Shown one piece after another: positions 41,272-49,715 of a DNA stretch of 64,000 nucleotides. Position 1 is the stretch's first letter; the number at the start of each line of letters is the position of its first letter. The DNA is taken from contig NZ_JACOGK010000011.1 in NCBI RefSeq assembly GCF_014269395.1, positions 1 to 64,000 of the forward strand, in the 5' to 3' direction. Source of the DNA: Megasphaera hominis. Its GTDB lineage: Bacteria > Bacillota > Negativicutes > Veillonellales > Megasphaeraceae. The notes under the pieces are model-generated. The model was given only the letters and a program-made list of their open reading frames with translations. It had not been told where the DNA came from and searched no databases. The position numbers were made by a program, and so were the translations under genes.

Positions 41272-42264
41272 TTAGTGTGCTGTAGGAGCCGGAGCCACTT
41301 CCTGTTTGCGGGCAGCTTCTTTTGCTTCGTGTTTATCCATGTTGCGGGCGAAGAGGCCGGCCAGCATGGAACCGGTGATCTGGTGCACCGCAGCACCTAC
41401 AGCAGCCGGGATAGCGACGGCCGGAGCGAAGTAGACGGAGCAGATGGAAAGAGCCAAGGCATCATTCTGCATGCCGACTTCCAAGGTAACGGAATGCTGC
41501 TGCCGTTTGCCAAAACCGAGCTTGCCAGTGATGAAATAGCCAAGAGCAAAACCGAAGAGATTGTGTAAGAGAACGAGAACGACCATGAAAACACCAAGCG
41601 ATACGATTTTAGCACCGTTTACGGCAACGACACCACCGAGGATGGAAAGAACGGCAAAGGCAGAGACGAGAACGAGTACTTTCTGGAGCTGGGCCAAATA
41701 TTTTTCACCGACTACACGATGGACGAGCAGACCTAAAACGAGCGGTACGAGGATGACCTTCATGACCGTCAGAGCCATGGAGAGGAAGGAAACCGTAACC
41801 CACTGACCAGCCAGTGCCCAAACGAGGAAGGGCATCATGATCGGGGCGAGGAGCGTAGAAACGGTCGTGATAGAAACGGCCAAAGGTACGTCGCCTTTAG
41901 CGAGGAAGCTCATGACATTCGATGCTGTGCCGCTGGGGCAGGAGCCGAGGAGTACCATGCCGACGGCTAATTCCGGCGAGAGACCAAAGACCATGACCAA
42001 GGCGTAGGCTACGAGCGGCATGATCGTATAATGACAGACCGTGCCGGCCAAGACTTCGCGCGGACGCTGCAGGATGAGACGGAAATCAGAAGCGTGAAGC
42101 GTCATGCCCATACCAAACATGACTACGCCTAAGAGCCAGACCGTATTGGAGACGGCCCAGGTAAAACCGGAAGGAACGAAATAGCCGCCTACGATGGTGA
42201 GTAAGACAAGCCAGGTAAGATTTTTTCCAACAAAACCGCTTAATTTGGTAACGAAATTCATCAT
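41272..42264 (-). CDS. bile acid:sodium symporter (BASS) family transporter
   Basis: About 330 residues with nine to ten hydrophobic segments. Family blocks: GMGMTLHASDF near the start of the core, GSCPSGTASNVMSFLAKGDVPLAVSITT (the crossover motif) and VTLEVGMQNDALAL. Bacterial BASS proteins carry organic anions such as pantoate or ketoacids. An isoleucine-type T-box leader controls the gene, so a branched-chain amino-acid-related anion is a reasonable guess. The ATG at 42264 follows a GGGGG run; a second ATG lies at 42261. The last 20 residues are a charged, Ala-rich cytosolic tail. Confidence 0.88.
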   Translation of the reverse strand: MMNFVTKLSGFVGKNLTWLVLLTIVGGYFVPSGFTWAVSNTVWLLGVVMFGMGMTLHASDFRLILQRPREVLAGTVCHYTIMPLVAYALVMVFGLSPELAVGMVLLGSCPSGTASNVMSFLAKGDVPLAVSITTVSTLLAPIMMPFLVWALAGQWVTVSFLSMALTVMKVILVPLVLGLLVHRVVGEKYLAQLQKVLVLVSAFAVLSILGGVVAVNGAKIVSLGVFMVVLVLLHNLFGFALGYFITGKLGFGKRQQHSVTLEVGMQNDALALSICSVYFAPAVAIPAAVGAAVHQITGSMLAGLFARNMDKHEAKEAARKQEVAPAPTAH

Positions 42265-42338
42265 GATAACTACCCCCTGAAATAGAAAAAAGATAATGGA
42301 TTCGGCAAATAACAAACGGCTGATTGTATTACCTGGAG

Positions 42339-42645
42339 AATAAAAAAACGCTTTGTCTCTTCTGAAAGAGACAAAGCGTTAAATGCTCTGCGGTACCACT
42401 CTTATTGTCGTCTAAAACGACCCCTCTACAGACATCACCGAAAGATTTCTCTAACGTTCAATGCCGGACAAGATAACGGTTGTCAATCGGCCACACTTAC
42501 TTGCAACGGACGCGTTCAGCTGGCAGCTCCTGGGTGATTTTCCTCATAGTCTTTACATCCCGCCTCGCACCATACGGCAGGTTCTCTGTAATGTCAGGGT
42601 CTGTAAGTACTTTTCCCAATCAACACTGTTTGGTTGTTTGCTTGT
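42339..42645 (-). promoter_or_regulatory. T-box leader, predicted isoleucine-specific
   Basis: On the minus strand the leader carries T-box sequence AAGAGTGGTACCGCAGAG (42386-42404). Stem I elements are AGTA opposite GAAAATCACC in the specifier loop, the AGAGA bulge, and the GGTGCGA terminal loop. Stem IA pairs TTGGG with CCCAG. The specifier triplet reads ATC (42538-42536), for isoleucine, in the usual GAA-NNN-ACC setting. An antiterminator/terminator follows. Uncharged tRNA-Ile should turn on the BASS gene. Confidence 0.88.
42342..42380 (-). terminator. T-box terminator hairpin
   Basis: Perfect stem AACGCTTTGTCTCT with its complement and a run of seven T residues on the minus strand, mutually exclusive with pairing of the T-box sequence. 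Confidence 0.9.
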
Positions 42646-42650
42646 GTCGT

Positions 42651-42679
42651 ATTATACGCAATGACGGGAAAAGAGTCAA
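42651..42679 (-). promoter_or_regulatory. promoter of the T-box/BASS transcript
   Basis: Near-consensus: -35 TTGACT (42674-42679), 17-base spacer and -10 TATAAT (42651-42656) on the minus strand. RNA would begin near 42644. Confidence 0.85.
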
Positions 42680-42883
42680 GTACTTTATTATTAATTTATA
42701 TAAATAACGAAAATAAATAAACGTTATATATATGGTATAAAAGGATATGAATATTCCAAAATAGAATGATAAAATTAATAAAATGATATAGTTTGGGAAT
42801 GATGTTGCGTTAAACGTCATAGGTCGCTTAATGATGGGGGTACAGCCGGTTTTTTTGCGGTCTTGGCAAGAAAAAAAGAGGCC

Positions 42884-42911
42884 TTTACAAGACGGAAAAG
42901 AGTGCTATACT
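42884..42911 (+). promoter_or_regulatory. predicted promoter of the FAD-linked oxidase gene
   Basis: -35 TTTACA (42884-42889), 16-base spacer, -10 TATACT (42906-42911). Between the T-box promoter and this site (42716-42880) is AT-rich sequence with no gene. Confidence 0.6.
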
Positions 42912-42920
42912 GTCAAACAT

Positions 42921-42966
42921 AAAGTTTGAAGCGATGATTTCGTGAAAATCATCGGCATAAACTTTA
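42921..42966 (+). promoter_or_regulatory. large palindrome at the 5' end of the oxidase transcript
   Basis: Two-part inverted repeat: AAAGTTT...AAACTTT outside and CGATGATTT...AAATCATCG inside, with 4-base spacers on each side. It begins about 10 bases after the predicted -10 box. It could be an operator (for example for a GntR- or LysR-type lactate/glycolate regulator) or an RNA hairpin. No T run follows, so it is not a terminator. Confidence 0.6.
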
Positions 42967-43021
42967 ATATATTAATATATTTATATTTCTATTAAAGGGG
43001 AAACACAAAAGGGGTGTATGC

Positions 43022-44449
43022 ATGATGGCACATTTTAATCCGGTCACACCGGAACTGGTAGCAGACCTGAAACGGGTCCTCAGTGATAAGCAAGTAAAGA
43101 CAGACGAAGAATATCTTACAGCCTATCAAACAGACGAAGAAGGCAATTCTTATTATTTCCACAAGCCTGAGGTAGTCGTCTTTCCGGAAACGACGGAACA
43201 GGTAGCAGACGTCGTCAAATTAGCGAATCAGTACTTGGTACCGCTTACGCCGCGCGCAGCCGGCTCGGGTGTTGCCTGCGGAGCTATCCCCGTGTACCAC
43301 GGTATCGTTGTCGAATTGGAACGCATGAATAAGGTGCTTACCTTCGATGCCGACAATATGTATGCTGTCTGCCAGACCGGCGTGCGGACCAGTGACCTTC
43401 AGGAAATGGCCCGGCAGCATCATTTGCTCTATGCCGGTGATCCATCCAGTGCCGAAAGCTGCCAGATCGGCGGCAACGTGGCGAATAATGCCGGTGGCAA
43501 TAAGGCTGTTAAATACGGCACAACACGCAACCAGCTCTATAGCCTGAAGGTCGTTACGCCGACGGGGGAAATCGTAACGGCTGGGGCGCGCCTGCAAAAG
43601 AGCTCGACCGGCCTCTGTTTGGAACAGCTCTTTGCCGGTTCTGAAGGGACACTGGGGATCATCACGGAAGTGACGGTCAAGCTTCGTCCCTTGCCGCCTT
43701 ATCGTTTTAACGTGGTGTGTGTCTTTAAGAGCGATGAAGAAGCCTTTGCGCTGCCCAATAAGATCCTTAAGGCCGGCATCGACCCGACGAGCATTGAATT
43801 CATGGATAACGAAGCCCTGGTCATGACGACGAAATTCCTTTCCATGCCTATGCCTCATGTCGATGAAGGGGCAGACTACGTCATCGTCACGGTAGAAACG
43901 TTCAGCCAGGATGATGCCGACCGCAAGATGGAGCAGCTCTGCGATCTGGCAGAAGCCAACGGTGCCGTCGATGTCCTCGATGCAGACGAACGGATCTGGA
44001 AGCTGCGCAAGCAGTTTGCCGAAGCAGCGCGGGACGTGGATAAAATGTTCCAGACCGAGGATTTTGTCGTTCCCTTGGACCAGATTGCTGCCATGACGGC
44101 CCAGATTCCGGAACTGCGGGAAAAATACGATCTCTATTGCGTCACTGTAGCCCATATCGGTGATGGCAACATTCATGTCCTGCCCCTGAATGCCAAAGGC
44201 CTTTCACCGGAAGCATGGTTTGAAAAAATCAAAGCCTTCCATGCAGACCTTTTCCCGCGCGTCTACGCCTTAGGCGGCAAGATGTCCGGCGAACATGGCA
44301 TCGGCTACAAGAAACTCGAAGAATTTGCCAAGTGCACGCCAGCGGCAGAGCTGCACGTCATCAAGGCTATCAAGAAAGCCTTGGATCCGAATAATATCAT
44401 GAATCCAGGCAAACTGGTCGATATGACAGGCGATTTCGTTGCCGATTAA
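43022..44449 (+). CDS. FAD-binding oxidase (GlcD / D-lactate dehydrogenase type)
   Basis: 475 residues. N-terminal FAD-binding (PCMH-type) domain: VPLTPRAAGSGVACGAIP and DPSSAESCQIGGNVANNAGG for the flavin pyrophosphate. The C-terminal domain has VAHIGDGNIHVLPL and GKMSGEHGIGYKKLE, the active-site His blocks of GlcD-type enzymes. It oxidises a 2-hydroxyacid such as D-lactate or glycolate, passing electrons to an electron-transfer flavoprotein or similar carrier. No ETF genes or iron-sulfur subunit lie beside it. D-lactate use would fit the organism. Two ATGs lie at 43022 and 43025; AAGGGG precedes. Confidence 0.88.
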   Translation: MMAHFNPVTPELVADLKRVLSDKQVKTDEEYLTAYQTDEEGNSYYFHKPEVVVFPETTEQVADVVKLANQYLVPLTPRAAGSGVACGAIPVYHGIVVELERMNKVLTFDADNMYAVCQTGVRTSDLQEMARQHHLLYAGDPSSAESCQIGGNVANNAGGNKAVKYGTTRNQLYSLKVVTPTGEIVTAGARLQKSSTGLCLEQLFAGSEGTLGIITEVTVKLRPLPPYRFNVVCVFKSDEEAFALPNKILKAGIDPTSIEFMDNEALVMTTKFLSMPMPHVDEGADYVIVTVETFSQDDADRKMEQLCDLAEANGAVDVLDADERIWKLRKQFAEAARDVDKMFQTEDFVVPLDQIAAMTAQIPELREKYDLYCVTVAHIGDGNIHVLPLNAKGLSPEAWFEKIKAFHADLFPRVYALGGKMSGEHGIGYKKLEEFAKCTPAAELHVIKAIKKALDPNNIMNPGKLVDMTGDFVAD

Positions 44450-44463
44450 TTGAATAGTTATGC

Positions 44464-44507
44464 AAAAAAGACGCTGGCTCCGAGGGGGAGCACAGCGTCT
44501 TTTTTTA
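44464..44507. terminator. bidirectional intrinsic terminator
   Basis: Stem AAAAAGACGCTG/CAGCGTCTTTTT with an inner GCTCC/GGAGC extension, between the convergent oxidase and uracil-DNA glycosylase genes. Confidence 0.9.
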
Positions 44508-45164
44508 GAAATGCCGTTGTTCTTTTACGGCTTGGTATTGAGCCAGGAGATTGGGCTTTTCCGGGCTTTGATAGACGTAATCCGGACAGGCAGCCTGCGC
44601 CTTTTCTACGGCAGCCTTAAAATCATAGTAGACCTGCCATTTTGCTTCAATCAGGTCTTTGCCTGTTTGCCGCAGGAGAAAGGCCGGGTGATACGTTGGC
44701 ATGACGGGAATACCCTGCCAGTCGAACCACTTGCCGCGGTTGCGCATGATACTGGCAGCGTGGCCGTAGAAATACTGAAAGGCCACCTTGCCCAGGCAGA
44801 CGATGACCTGCGGGGCGACCAGTCCGATTTCCCGGACGAGATGGATGTTGGCACAGCCCTTGCCTTCTTCCAGCGTCGGCGTACGGTTGTTTTTGGGCCG
44901 GCATTTGACGATGTTCGTGACGTAAATACGGTCCCGCGTGAGGCCGACGCTCCATAAAGCTTTATCGAGGAGCTGGCCTGACGGGCCTACGAGAGGAACA
45001 CCATATTCATCTTCCACACCGCCTGGCCCTTCGCCGACGAACATGATGGGTGAGGCCGGATCGCCCGTAAAGCCTGTAGGACCGCGATTGCCTTCGTGGC
45101 GCAGCTTACACGCTTCGCACTGGGCGAGATCCTGCAGCCAGGCTGCCATCTTGTCGCCGCTCAT
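44505..45164 (-). CDS. uracil-DNA glycosylase, family 4 (iron-sulfur type)
   Basis: 219 residues. CEACK near residue 15 and spaced later cysteines (CAN, CPD region) suit the 4Fe-4S cluster. Motif A is GEGPGGVEDEYG, the uracil-pocket VTNIVKCRPKNNRTP follows, and motif B is PTYHPAFLLR. It removes uracil from DNA after cytosine deamination. The stop codon of the preceding ybaK gene overlaps its ATG (ATGA), so the pair is cotranscribed. Confidence 0.93.
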   Translation of the reverse strand: MSGDKMAAWLQDLAQCEACKLRHEGNRGPTGFTGDPASPIMFVGEGPGGVEDEYGVPLVGPSGQLLDKALWSVGLTRDRIYVTNIVKCRPKNNRTPTLEEGKGCANIHLVREIGLVAPQVIVCLGKVAFQYFYGHAASIMRNRGKWFDWQGIPVMPTYHPAFLLRQTGKDLIEAKWQVYYDFKAAVEKAQAACPDYVYQSPEKPNLLAQYQAVKEQRHF

Positions 45165-45673
45165 CGTACGCGCCCTTCTGTGAGTGTTACGTCCTTCATG
45201 GTAAGATCCGCCAGCACGGCACCGGTCACTTCCATGATGGAGGCAGCCGGTAAAAATACCTGCTGTCCCCGCTGGCCGGCACTGATGCTGATGGCGTCAT
45301 ACGTTTCTGCCGATGCATCAATATACGTTGGAAATTGTTTTTTCATACCAATAGGCGAGCAGCCGCCGCGGATATAACCGGTCAGGCCGGGCAGGTCTTT
45401 GACATGCAGGAGCTGCACGCTTTTATTGCCACTGCAGGCCGCCGCTTTTTTCAGGTCCAATTCTTTATCGCTGGGAATACAGAAGACGACAGGGCCGGTC
45501 TTATTTCCTTGTCCGACGAGGGTCTTAAAGACCTGTTCCGGATCCATGCCCAAGGCTGCTGCCGCGTGGACGCCGGAAAGGTCGTCTTCCGAGTATTCAT
45601 AAGCCTTCGTTGTATAGGCTATTTTTTGTTTATCTAAAATGCGCATGACGTTTGTCTTCTTTAATTTGGCCAT
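45161..45673 (-). CDS. Cys-tRNA(Pro)/Cys-tRNA deacylase, YbaK/EbsC family
   Basis: 170 residues. Family blocks: VFKTLVGQGNKTGPVVFCIPSDKELDLKKAA with the conserved Lys, GYIRGGCSPIGMKKQFPTYID (GGxSPxG) and ISISAGQRGQQVFL. It clears Cys mischarged on tRNA-Pro. The ATG at 45673 follows GGGAGGCG; a frame open from 45691 contains that site. First gene of a two-gene operon with the uracil-DNA glycosylase. Confidence 0.92.
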   Translation of the reverse strand: MAKLKKTNVMRILDKQKIAYTTKAYEYSEDDLSGVHAAAALGMDPEQVFKTLVGQGNKTGPVVFCIPSDKELDLKKAAACSGNKSVQLLHVKDLPGLTGYIRGGCSPIGMKKQFPTYIDASAETYDAISISAGQRGQQVFLPAASIMEVTGAVLADLTMKDVTLTEGRVR

Positions 45674-45774
45674 GCTTTCGCCTCCCTGCATTGATTTGTT
45701 TCACTTTACTATAGCATAGGGACGTGAGAAATGCCAGGGTACCTGCCAGGTGACGATTTTGGCTAAATCATATA

Positions 45775-45803
45775 TTGCATTGCAGGAACAGCTCGCTTAT
45801 AAT
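45775..45803 (+). promoter_or_regulatory. promoter of the amidase/AEC operon
   Basis: -35 TTGCAT (45775-45780), 17-base spacer, -10 TATAAT (45798-45803). Confidence 0.72.
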
Positions 45804-45853
45804 AGAATATACAGCAATTATGATTTTATTCACACTCTGAGGAGGTGCACATA

Positions 45854-46636
45854 ATGAAGATAGCAGCCGTACAGGCAGCCATTGCCTATGGAGATGTAGA
45901 AAAGAATTATGCCTTAGCAGCAGAGAATATAAAAAAGGCGGCAGCTGCCGGAGCCGGCCTCGTTGTCTTGTCGGAGCTTTGGAATACGTCCTTTTATCCG
46001 CCAGATATTATGGATCTTGCCGACCGGGATGGTGTCCGGACACAGGCCTTTTTGGCAGAAGAAGCAAAGCGCTACGGCGTTCATATCGTTGGCGGTTCCG
46101 TTGCCAATCGCCGCGGTGACAACCTGTACAACACGACCTTTGTCGTAAATAAGGCAGGCCAGGTCATCGCTACGTACGACAAAGTCCACCTTTTTACGCC
46201 TGGAGGAGAGGACACGGTGTTTACGCCGGGCGATCATCTGAATGTATTTGAATTAGACGGTATCAAAATGGCGTCGATCACTTGCTATGATATCCGCTTT
46301 GGCGAATGGGTGCGTATGGCAGCCCTGGCAGGTGCCCAGATCTTATTCGTTCCGGCCGCCTGGGCAGAACAGCGGCGGCAGCATTGGCTGATACTCAATC
46401 AGGCCAGGGCCATTGAAAACCAATTCTACGTCGTAGCCGTCAACAGCTGCGGAACGACCGATACCGTGCGCTTTGGTGGCAGCTCGCTGATTGCCGACCC
46501 GTGGGGAACCATGCTGGCCCAGGGCGGAGCAGACGAAACGATCCTCCTGGCAGATGTGGATTTTTCCATTACGGAACGAATTCGCCAAAAGATCAACGTC
46601 TTCCGTGACCGCCGGCCCGATTTATACAAATTATAA
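45854..46636 (+). CDS. carbon-nitrogen hydrolase (nitrilase superfamily, omega-amidase-like)
   Basis: 260 residues. Catalytic triad visible: Glu in LVVLSELWNTSF, Lys in YDKVHLFTPGGED, Cys in ASITCYDIRFGEW. The YDKVHLF/CYDIRF combination is that of omega-amidase/Nit2-like enzymes that hydrolyse 2-oxoacid omega-amides. The ATG at 45854 follows GGAGGT; an upstream GTG at 45845 lies in the ribosome site. The AEC transporter gene follows by 23 bases. Confidence 0.87.
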   Translation: MKIAAVQAAIAYGDVEKNYALAAENIKKAAAAGAGLVVLSELWNTSFYPPDIMDLADRDGVRTQAFLAEEAKRYGVHIVGGSVANRRGDNLYNTTFVVNKAGQVIATYDKVHLFTPGGEDTVFTPGDHLNVFELDGIKMASITCYDIRFGEWVRMAALAGAQILFVPAAWAEQRRQHWLILNQARAIENQFYVVAVNSCGTTDTVRFGGSSLIADPWGTMLAQGGADETILLADVDFSITERIRQKINVFRDRRPDLYKL

Positions 46637-46659
46637 CGAGTTAAGGAGTTGAGGTCCTC

Positions 46660-47607
46660 ATGGAAGGGGCTATTCATGGCCTGCAGGGTATTTTTGAGGT
46701 CATTTTTATCATTGCAATTGGCTTTGTCTTGTGCCGTAAGGGCTGGTTTGACAGCAATACGAGTGCCCTCTTGACACGCATCGTCATGAAGGTGGCTTTG
46801 CCGCTCTACATGGTGGTCAATATGGTGCGCGATTTTACGCACGATTCGCTCGTACAGATGGCACCGGATTTGCTGCTGCCCTTTGCGTCTATCTTCCTGG
46901 CTTATATTGTCGGACGCATAGCGGCGAAGGTGTTGCATATCCGTAAGGAACGGCAGGGCATCTTTATTACGTGCTTTTTTATTGCCAATACTATTTTTAT
47001 CGGCCTGCCGGTTAATCTGGCCCTCTTCGGGCCGAAGAGCGTGCCGTCGGTTATGCTGTACTATATGGCCAATACGACTATGTTTTGGACGTTAGGGATT
47101 TACCATATTGTCAACGATAGTACAGGTGGCAAAAATATGCCCCTCTTTTCTATGCAGACCTTGAAAAAAGTATTCTCTCCGCCTCTTGAGGGCTTTCTCG
47201 TAGGCCTGATTCTGGTCATGCTGGAAATACCCTTGCCTGATTTTCTCGTCATGAGCTTTCAATACGTAGGCAATTTGGCGACGCCCTTGTCCCTCATGGT
47301 CATCGGCATCGAAATGAGCGGCATCGTCTGGGCGGACATCCATTGGGACCGCGATATTATCGGTGCTCTCGTCGGCCGTTTTCTCGTCTGCCCTTGCTGC
47401 GTACTGGCCCTTTTGCCGTTTATTCCCATTACGGACATGTCGGCTAAGGTCTTTACCATGCAGGCCAGTATGCCGGCTATGACGCAAATGACCGTCGTGG
47501 CCAAATCCGTCGGTGCCGACGTACGCTATTCGACAGAAATCAGTTTTATTTCCATTGTCTTAGGTCTCCTGGTCATTCCTTTGTATATGACCATCGTCGG
47601 GGGCTGA
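46660..47607 (+). CDS. AEC (auxin efflux carrier) family transporter
   Basis: 315 residues, about ten hydrophobic segments in two five-helix halves. Characteristic blocks: VLCRKGWFDSNTSALLTRIVMKVALP, FFIANTIFIGLPVNLALFG and QASMPAMTQMTVVAKSVGAD. Bacterial AEC members carry organic acids such as malate or malonate, or amino acids. Its place between an amidase and an M20 hydrolase suggests export or uptake of an amide or acid handled by these enzymes. Confidence 0.88.
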   Translation: MEGAIHGLQGIFEVIFIIAIGFVLCRKGWFDSNTSALLTRIVMKVALPLYMVVNMVRDFTHDSLVQMAPDLLLPFASIFLAYIVGRIAAKVLHIRKERQGIFITCFFIANTIFIGLPVNLALFGPKSVPSVMLYYMANTTMFWTLGIYHIVNDSTGGKNMPLFSMQTLKKVFSPPLEGFLVGLILVMLEIPLPDFLVMSFQYVGNLATPLSLMVIGIEMSGIVWADIHWDRDIIGALVGRFLVCPCCVLALLPFIPITDMSAKVFTMQASMPAMTQMTVVAKSVGADVRYSTEISFISIVLGLLVIPLYMTIVGG

Positions 47608-47674
47608 CAAGTTGTATTCATGTGCCGGCAAGCGTATTGCCGGCCTTTTACTGTGAAGAAAGGACGTGTATTGC

Positions 47675-48841
47675 ATGTCATTATGGGATGCCTTTTCTGC
47701 CAATGTGCAGAAATTTGCACCACAAGCCTTTACCTTAAACTATGAAATTGCCAACGATCCGGAATTATCCGGACAGGAATATCACGCCTGCGCCCGTCAT
47801 GTAGCGGCGTGCCGCTCGTTGGGGATGGACGTGGAAGAACACTTTAGCGGCCAGCCTACGGCGTATAAGGCCGTCGTAAAACAGCCCCGGCAGCCAGCTC
47901 TGCGGGTCGGTATTTTGGCTGAATACGATGCCTTGCCGGAAATCGGCCACGGTTGTGGTCATTCGGCCGGCGGCGCCGTGAGCTTTTTGGCTGCCGCTGC
48001 TTTTCACGCCATGCCTGATCTGCCGGTAGCCGTCGATCTCTTCGGTACGCCTGATGAAGAACTGCACGGCGGCAAAGTACCCATGTGCGAGCAAGGCGTC
48101 TTTAAGGACTATGATCTGGTCCTCATGGTGCATATGTCGTCGTGTGAAACGACGCCGAATTCGCGCTTTTTGGCCTTAGATGATTATCGCGTCCGCTTCC
48201 ACGGCCAGACGGCTCATGCCGCAGCCCATCCCTGGGAAGGCCGCAATGCCTTGAACGGCGCGACCTTGTCCCTCCATGCCATCGATATGCTGCGCCAGCA
48301 CGTCCTGCCCGATACGCGTATCGGCACGTATATCGTCAACGGCGGCACGGCGTCTAACGTCATCCCGGACTTTGCCGAACTCGAATGCTGCATCCGCCAC
48401 ACGACGCGGACCTACCTCGACCAGGTCGTAAAACGCATTATGAACTGCTTTGCCGGCGCCGCCTTGGCGACGGAAACGACGTATGAAGTAGAACAAGTGG
48501 GGTATAAATACGACGACCTCATTTGGAATGAAACGGCAACGGAAGTGGTCCGTCAGGTTCTCCGGGAGATGAAGATTCCTTTCGTAGAACCCGGTATTGG
48601 CGGCAGCTCCGATATTGCCAACATTAGTCACCAATGCCCGGTGCTTCATCTCCATTTGGCCATGGGCGATACCTTCTATCCGGACCATTCCCGGGAAATT
48701 GCCGACTTGGTCAAAAGCAAGACGATCGAACCGGTCATCGTCCAGGGAGCAGAAATCATTGGCCGGACCGTTTTGCGCATTGCTGCTGACCCGGCTCTTA
48801 AAAAAGCGATTCGTGCAGAATTCGACAAGTCAGAAAAATAG
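47675..48841 (+). CDS. M20-family metallo-amidohydrolase (AbgB/IAA-amino acid hydrolase-like)
   Basis: 388 residues. Metal-binding regions: ILAEYDALPEIGHGCGHSAGG (Asp/His), TPDEELHGGK (Glu pair) and VHMSSCE. A dimerisation domain with QTAHAAAHPWEGRNAL follows, and GIGGSSDIANISH lies near the end. It likely cleaves an amide bond in an N-acyl amino acid or aminobenzoyl-glutamate-type compound. The ATG at 47675 follows AAAGGACG. The gene is downstream of the AEC gene by about 65 bases and ends at a terminator. Confidence 0.87.
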   Translation: MSLWDAFSANVQKFAPQAFTLNYEIANDPELSGQEYHACARHVAACRSLGMDVEEHFSGQPTAYKAVVKQPRQPALRVGILAEYDALPEIGHGCGHSAGGAVSFLAAAAFHAMPDLPVAVDLFGTPDEELHGGKVPMCEQGVFKDYDLVLMVHMSSCETTPNSRFLALDDYRVRFHGQTAHAAAHPWEGRNALNGATLSLHAIDMLRQHVLPDTRIGTYIVNGGTASNVIPDFAELECCIRHTTRTYLDQVVKRIMNCFAGAALATETTYEVEQVGYKYDDLIWNETATEVVRQVLREMKIPFVEPGIGGSSDIANISHQCPVLHLHLAMGDTFYPDHSREIADLVKSKTIEPVIVQGAEIIGRTVLRIAADPALKKAIRAEFDKSEK

Positions 48842-48859
48842 GACATAAAAATAAGACAG

Positions 48860-48901
48860 AAAAAATTCCAAGTTTGCCAGAGCAGACTTGGAATTTTTTT
48901 T
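48860..48901. terminator. bidirectional intrinsic terminator
   Basis: Stem AATTCCAAGTTTGC/GCAGACTTGGAATT (one G-U) with A and T runs on both sides, between convergent genes. Confidence 0.9.
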
Positions 48902-49710
48902 TATGGCAAGGCACAGATTCCCGGCCGGCGTAACGACAGGTATTGCTTTTCCTGGCGCAAGGCAGCGGCTTTAGCGAAGTCCAGGTCGGCCAGGAGCAGT
49001 TCTTCCCCTGTACCGGCCAGGGCAACGACGCTGCCATCCGGGCCGGCTACGAGACTTTCGCCGCAAAAGTCCATCATGCCTTCCCGGCCTGTGCGGTTAA
49101 TCATAACCGTGTAGAGGCTGTTTTGAAAGGCAGGAATGCGCATTTCCCATTGGAAGACGTCACGGGGTTCACTCGTTTCGTTGGCTACGGCTGTAATGAT
49201 GACGTCTGCCCCCTGCAGGGCCAGGGAACGGAAGCTTTCGGGATAATGGCGGTCAAAACAAACGATGAGGCCTATGCGTCCGGCCCTGGTGGGAGCGACG
49301 AGAAAGCCGTCGTTTCCCGGCGTGAAGTAATCCTGTTCATAGAAATGGGGCGCCCGGACAATATGATTTTTGGCTGCTGTCGTGACTAGTTGCCCCGTTT
49401 CGTCGATGACCAGCATGTCTGAATAGATGTGCCGGTCTTTTTCTCTGAGGGCAAGAGAAAAGACGCCGACTATATGATGTTCCCGGCAGGCCTGGCAAAA
49501 GCCCTGTATATACGGATGGGTACGGGAGATGGCAAAGTCGTCCCCTGAAAGACCGGCATATTGGGCAATGTACTGGCTGAGCTGACCTTCGGGAAAGCAA
49601 ATTATGCCAGCACCAGCTGTAGCGGCGCGGCGGACATAGTCTAAGGATTTTTGATAGTTTTCTTCCATATTGGCACTCATGGCCATTTGGGCACAAGCAA
49701 TACGAACCAT
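48901..49710 (-). CDS. carbon-nitrogen hydrolase (nitrilase superfamily), second copy
   Basis: 269 residues. Triad: Glu in IICFPEGQLS, Lys in AAKNHIV, Cys in LIVCFDRHYPESFR. The latter reads like N-carbamoyl-amine/beta-ureidopropionase-type members. It shares only the family core with the gene at 45854. The ATG at 49710 follows AAAGGAG; the open frame upstream to 49989 is a shadow over the LysR gene. It lies 5 bases downstream of the LysR regulator on the same strand. Confidence 0.83.
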   Translation of the reverse strand: MVRIACAQMAMSANMEENYQKSLDYVRRAATAGAGIICFPEGQLSQYIAQYAGLSGDDFAISRTHPYIQGFCQACREHHIVGVFSLALREKDRHIYSDMLVIDETGQLVTTAAKNHIVRAPHFYEQDYFTPGNDGFLVAPTRAGRIGLIVCFDRHYPESFRSLALQGADVIITAVANETSEPRDVFQWEMRIPAFQNSLYTVMINRTGREGMMDFCGESLVAGPDGSVVALAGTGEELLLADLDFAKAAALRQEKQYLSLRRPGICALP

Positions 49711-49715
49711 AGCAA

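Noticed and set aside
42461..42707. Small plus-strand frames over the T-box
   Set aside because: These lie opposite the T-box leader; the RNA explanation accounts for the sequence.
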